Below are positions 6,584 to 9,568 of a DNA stretch of 9,568 nucleotides, piece by piece. The stretch's first letter is position 1, and the number at the start of each line of letters is the position of its first letter. Under the pieces are notes generated by a model. The model was not told where the DNA came from and did no database searches. It saw only the letters and a list, made by a program, of their open reading frames with translations. The stretch is from Conexibacter sp. (GTDB lineage: Bacteria > Actinomycetota > Thermoleophilia > Solirubrobacterales > Solirubrobacteraceae). Both the position numbers and the translations under genes were made by a program. The stretch covers positions 1-9,568 of the forward strand of contig JAOPZP010000193.1 in the NCBI GenBank assembly GCA_025964055.1, given 5' to 3'.

Positions 6584-8129
6584 GGCCGACGGCCGACGCG
6601 TCGCCGCCGAAGCGCTCGCGCAGCTCGCGCTTGAGGAGCTTGCCCGACGGGTTCTTGGGCAGCGCGTCGACGAAGTGCACGGCCTTGGGCAGCTTGAACG
6701 GGGCCAAGTGCTTCCCCGCGTGCGCCAGCAGCTCCTCCTCGGTGGCCGGCTCTCGCGTGACCACGACGGCGGTGATCGCCTCGATCCAGCGCGGATGCGG
6801 CGTCGCGATCACCGCGACCTCGGCGACCGCCGGGTGGGAGTAGAGCGCGTCCTCGACCTCACGGCTGGCGACGAGCACGCCGCCGGTGTTGATGACGTCC
6901 TTGACGCGGTCGACGACGAAGATGAAGCCCTCCTCGTCGATCCGCACCAGGTCGCCGGAGTGGAACCAGCCGCCGGCGAACGCCTCCTCGGTCTCCTCCG
7001 GCTTGTCCCAGTACCCGGTGCACAGCTGCGGCGAGCGGTAGAGCACCTCGCCCTGGCCGCCGGTGGCCGGGACTTCGAGGCCGTCGTCGCCGACCACCTT
7101 GACCTCGACGAACAGCACCGGGCGGCCGGCCGAGTCGGGGCGCGCGTCGTGCTCCTCGGGGCGCAGGACCGTGGCCAGCGGACCGATCTCGGACTGCCCA
7201 AACGCGTTGTAGAAGCCGACGCCGTCCAGCGCGTCGCGCAGCCGGGCGAGCACCGGCACGGGCATGATCGACGCGCCGTAGTAGGCCTTGCGCAGCGCCG
7301 ACAGGTCGCGCGTGGCGAAGTCGGGGTGCTCGGAGACGGCGATCCACACGGTCGGCGGCGCGAAGAGCGCGGTGATCGCGTCGCGCTCGATGCGCTGCAG
7401 CATGTCGGCCGGGTCGGGCTTCTCGACGACGTGGTTGGTCGCGCCCAGCATCAGGTAGGGCATCAGGAACGCGTGCATCTGCGCCGAGTGGTAGAGCGGC
7501 AGCGGGTGCAGGGGCACGTCGGCGGCGTCGAGGTCGAGCGCCACGACGCACGAGACGTACTCGTGGACGAACGCCCGGTGGGTCATCGTCGCGCCCTTCG
7601 GCGCGGCCGTCGTGCCCGAGGTGTACAACAACTGCACGACGTCGTCGTGGGCCACGCCGACGTGGCCGAGGTCCGGAACCTCGCCGATCAGCGCCCAGTC
7701 CAGCACGTCGATGTTGGCGTCGATCCCGTCGCGCAGCGTGCCGCGGTGCTGCACGGCGCCGAGGTCGCCGGCGACGGCGTCGATCGCGTGCTGCAGCGCC
7801 GGGTCGGCGAACAGCGCCGTGCTCCCGGACTGGGTGATGATGTAGGACAGCTCGGCGCCGACCAGGTTGTAGTTGACGGGGACGTGGACGAGCCCCGCGC
7901 GGGCGCAGCCGAGGTACAGCAGGAGGTACGCGTCGGAGTTGGTGCCCAGCGCGGCGACGCGGTCGCCCTTGGCCAGCCCGAGCTCCAGCAGGCGCGCCGC
8001 GACGCGGCTGGTGGCGTCGTCGAGCTCCTCGTAGGTCCAGCGCCGCTCCCCGAAGTGCAGCGCGATCCGCTCCGGCCAGCGCCGCGCGCTGCGGCGGATC
8101 AGGTCGGCGACGGTGCTCGTCATCTCCAT
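6579..8129 (-). CDS. AMP-forming acyl-CoA synthetase (FadD-like)
   Basis: This 516-residue protein belongs to the ANL superfamily and activates a carboxylic acid, most likely a fatty acid, through an acyl-adenylate to its CoA thioester in the cytoplasm. The phosphate-binding loop YTSGTTAAPKGA is at 169-180, the adenine-binding region FYNAFGQSEIGP at 306-317, GWFHSGDL with the ribose-binding Asp at 387-394, and the hinge VDRVKDVINTGG at 406-417. The C-terminal domain ends with PKNPSGKLLKREL, where Lys 497 is the expected catalytic lysine. All key residues look intact. ATG 8129 is used; ATG 8123 is equally possible. It starts 9 bp after the LacI stop, so the two form an operon. Chain length and substrate class cannot be decided: medium/long-chain fatty acid, aromatic or sterol side-chain acids are all possible. 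Confidence 0.92.
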   Translation of the reverse strand: MEMTSTVADLIRRSARRWPERIALHFGERRWTYEELDDATSRVAARLLELGLAKGDRVAALGTNSDAYLLLYLGCARAGLVHVPVNYNLVGAELSYIITQSGSTALFADPALQHAIDAVAGDLGAVQHRGTLRDGIDANIDVLDWALIGEVPDLGHVGVAHDDVVQLLYTSGTTAAPKGATMTHRAFVHEYVSCVVALDLDAADVPLHPLPLYHSAQMHAFLMPYLMLGATNHVVEKPDPADMLQRIERDAITALFAPPTVWIAVSEHPDFATRDLSALRKAYYGASIMPVPVLARLRDALDGVGFYNAFGQSEIGPLATVLRPEEHDARPDSAGRPVLFVEVKVVGDDGLEVPATGGQGEVLYRSPQLCTGYWDKPEETEEAFAGGWFHSGDLVRIDEEGFIFVVDRVKDVINTGGVLVASREVEDALYSHPAVAEVAVIATPHPRWIEAITAVVVTREPATEEELLAHAGKHLAPFKLPKAVHFVDALPKNPSGKLLKRELRERFGGDASAVGR

Positions 8130-8138
8130 GGACGGAAC

Positions 8139-9095
8139 CTACCCGGGCCCCGGGGCGACGGTGGACCCGCGCACGACCAGCTCCGACGGCAGGACGCGGT
8201 TGCGCGGGCGCTTGCCCTGGAGGCGGGCGTAGAGGAGCTCGAAGGCTGCGGCGCCGAGGGCCTCGGGGTCGAAGTGGACGGTCGTCAGCGGCGGGTGGCT
8301 CAGGCGCGCGATGTCGAGGTCGTCGAAGCCGACGACGGCGACCTCCGCGGGGACGCGCACGCCCAGCGCGTCGGCGGCCGCCAGCAGGCCGCAGGCCAGG
8401 ACGTCGTCGTCGCACAGGACCGCCGTCGGCCTCCGCGGGTGGGTGAGCAGCTCGCGGCCGGCGGCGATCGTGCTCTCGGCGTCGAAGGCGCTGAAGACCG
8501 TGACCTGGCGCGCCGGATCCTGGCCGTGGGCGCGCAGGTGCGCCTCCCAGCGCGCGTGGCGGCGGTCGAACGTCTGCCCGCCGACGACCGAGCGCACGTA
8601 GCCGATCTCCTGGTGCCCCAGGTCGTGCAGGTGCGCGAGCGCCGCATCGGTGCCGGTCTCCACGTCCAGGCGCACGAACGGCGACCGGCTCTGCTCGTTC
8701 TCGACGAGCACATACGGCGGCGCGCCGGGCGCCCGCAGCGACGCCGGCGGGTCGGTGGCGAAGAACAGGAACCCGTCGACGGCGCCCTCGCGCAGGATCT
8801 CGACCGCCCCGTCGGCCACACCGGCCCCGTAGTTGTCGTCGATGAGGACGACGACGTGGCCCATCTCGCGGGCGGCGCGCTGGGCGCCGCGCAGCGTCCG
8901 CCCGAAGAACGGATGCGTGACGTCGCGGACGACCAGCCCGACGGCCGCGGCGGAGCCCGAGCGCAGCGCGCGTGCGGCGGCGTTGGGGCGGTAGCCGAGG
9001 TCGCGTGCGGCCCGGCGCACCGCCTCGGCCGTGGCGTCGGAGATCCGGCCGACGCCCTTGCCGGAGAGCACGAGCGAGACCGTCGTCTGCGACAC
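8139..9095 (-). CDS. LacI-family regulator; first helix lies upstream of the first usable start
   Basis: This is a LacI/GalR-type regulator. From GTG 9095 it reads SQTTVSLVLSGKG (recognition helix), the hinge region YRPNAAARALRSG, and a full periplasmic-binding-protein-like effector domain with HPFFGRTLRGA, ALAHLHDLGHQEIGYV, PTAVLCDDDVLACGLLAAADALGVRVPAEVAVVGFDD and LTTVHFDPEALG. The same frame stays open upstream to 9200 and encodes KVTSIDVAKRAGV, the missing first helix of the helix-turn-helix, but contains no ATG, GTG, TTG or CTG. A GTG at 9207-9205 with GAGG six bases before it lies in a neighbouring frame, so a one-base frameshift near 9193-9198 is suspected. If that is corrected the gene would run 8139-9207. 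The stop is 9 bp before the acyl-CoA synthetase gene, which it probably controls along with the divergent lipoprotein gene. The effector domain is built like those of sugar or nucleoside sensors; its ligand is unknown. Confidence 0.87.
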   Translation of the reverse strand: MSQTTVSLVLSGKGVGRISDATAEAVRRAARDLGYRPNAAARALRSGSAAAVGLVVRDVTHPFFGRTLRGAQRAAREMGHVVVLIDDNYGAGVADGAVEILREGAVDGFLFFATDPPASLRAPGAPPYVLVENEQSRSPFVRLDVETGTDAALAHLHDLGHQEIGYVRSVVGGQTFDRRHARWEAHLRAHGQDPARQVTVFSAFDAESTIAAGRELLTHPRRPTAVLCDDDVLACGLLAAADALGVRVPAEVAVVGFDDLDIARLSHPPLTTVHFDPEALGAAAFELLYARLQGKRPRNRVLPSELVVRGSTVAPGPG

Positions 9096-9204
9096 GCCGG
9101 CCCGCTTGGCGACGTCGATGCTCGTGACCTTGCGCGCGCTGCGCGACGGTGCCCCGGTGACCGGGCGGGAGCTGCGGGAGTTCGAGGCGATGCCCGGACT
9201 TCAG

Positions 9205-9217
9205 CACGCCGGGCCTC
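9205..9217 (-). promoter_or_regulatory. Shine-Dalgarno and GTG likely belonging to the LacI gene
   Basis: On the minus strand GAGG (9217-9214) is followed six bases later by GTG (9207-9205). The spacing is ideal for initiation and it is the only good ribosome-binding site near the LacI gene. Read from this GTG, the frame is one base out of phase with the helix-turn-helix coding frame, which has a stop (TGA) at 9203-9201. Removing one base from the GGG/CCGGG stretch at about 9193-9198 would join them into VLKSGIASNSRSS followed by the helix-turn-helix. Confidence 0.5.
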
Positions 9218-9230
9218 GACCTGCGGGGTA

Positions 9231-9253
9231 ATACGTAGTACGCTGGTACGTAT
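9231..9253. promoter_or_regulatory. Inverted repeat ATACGTA/TACGTAT between LacI and lipoprotein genes
   Basis: ATACGTA (9231-9237) and TACGTAT (9247-9253) are exact reverse complements 9 bases apart; each contains the 6-bp palindrome TACGTA, with starts 15 bp apart, and GTACG is also directly repeated (9238-9242, 9246-9250). The AT-rich element stands out from its surroundings and its right arm includes the first two bases of the lipoprotein ATG (9252-9254). Inference: an operator for the LacI-type regulator and part of the divergent promoter region. It lacks an obvious classic LacI/GalR CG-centred operator. Confidence 0.5.
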
Positions 9254-9568
9254 GACCCTCCCCTTCGCCCTTCGTTCTCCCTCCCTCCTGGCGCGCAGTG
9301 CGCTCTTGGCCATCGTGCTGGCGGGCTGCGCCGGCACCGCGGCATCCCAGGATCGCGCCGCAGCCCCGTCCGTGTCCCGCGTGGCCATCCTCGCCGGCTC
9401 CGACGCGCCCGACGCCGCCATGGTGCGCGCCATGCGGACGCCGAACATCGCTCCCGAGGTCCTCCGCGTGGACGGCCCCCAGGAGGCGCAGGCCGCCGCC
9501 ACCGCCCTCGCCGGCGAGGGCTACGACACCGTCGTGGCCGTCGGCGCCCAGGCGCGCGCCGCCGTGGC
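9252..9568 (+). CDS. Partial lipoprotein, N-terminal 105 residues, possibly solute-binding
   Basis: The frame opens at ATG 9252 and runs off the right edge. It begins with a lipoprotein signal peptide: a short basic start (Arg 8, Arg 15), a hydrophobic core SALLAIVLAGC, and a lipobox LAGC with Cys 26 as the lipidated residue. The mature part starts with a polar linker, then SRVAILAGSDAPDAAMVRAM and a later AQAAATALAGEGYDTVVAVGAQARAAV. This beta-alpha pattern, with a helix leading to GYDTVVAVG, resembles the N-terminal lobe of BMP-type (nucleoside-binding) or other periplasmic binding lipoproteins; the family is not certain from so little sequence. Third positions are G/C-rich, supporting coding. 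It lies divergent to the LacI gene with a palindrome touching its start codon, and has no Shine-Dalgarno sequence, suggesting a leaderless or short-leader transcript. Confidence 0.72.
   Translation, partial: MTLPFALRSPSLLARSALLAIVLAGCAGTAASQDRAAAPSVSRVAILAGSDAPDAAMVRAMRTPNIAPEVLRVDGPQEAQAAATALAGEGYDTVVAVGAQARAAV

Noticed and set aside
6859..9345. An 828-codon minus-strand frame spanning the ligase and LacI genes.
   Set aside because: It is an out-of-frame shadow of two recognisable genes on the same strand; only its GTG at 9207 is of interest, as the probable true LacI start before a frameshift.

Overview
The window is very GC-rich DNA with almost uniformly G/C third codon positions and few Shine-Dalgarno sequences, typical of a high-GC actinobacterium. 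Gene content (a FAD glycerol-3-phosphate dehydrogenase paired with a TetR regulator, a DHA2 efflux pump with a divergent TetR regulator, a stand-alone actinobacterial 'putative sensor' membrane domain) fits Actinomycetota, perhaps the Thermoleophilia/Solirubrobacterales group; the lineage is inference. It carries nine genes, two of them cut by the window edges, packed with short gaps. No RNA gene, CRISPR array, insertion sequence, integrase or other mobile-element sign was seen, and no gene-free stretch reaches 300 bases.

Left part (1-2453): an unidentified gene leaves the window on the minus strand. It diverges from glpD and a TetR-type regulator whose start overlaps the glpD stop. The 31-bp divergent gap plus the glpD start codon hold two copies of the palindrome ATGTNACAT exactly 20 bp apart, a likely operator for the co-transcribed regulator. 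Middle left (2490-4791): a second TetR regulator diverges from a 14-helix DHA2-type drug exporter, the usual local-repressor/efflux-pump arrangement, with a candidate operator between them and a strong hairpin terminator after the pump.

Middle right (4808-6480): a PlsC-type acyltransferase converges on a small membrane protein made only of a 'sensor' domain; their stop codons share the same four bases. Right part (6579-9568): a LacI-type regulator and a fatty acyl-CoA synthetase-like ligase form a minus-strand operon, and a lipoprotein gene diverges from them and leaves the right edge. The LacI gene has a problem: the first half of its DNA-binding helix-turn-helix lies upstream of any normal in-frame start codon, and the sequence suggests a one-base frameshift near 9193-9198.

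The window has a loose lipid theme (glycerol-3-phosphate oxidation, phosphatidate-type acylation, fatty acid activation) and three separate local regulator/target pairs. I do not see evidence for a wholly new system; the points most worth checking are the tandem palindromes at glpD, the broken or misread LacI start, and the kinase-less sensor protein.
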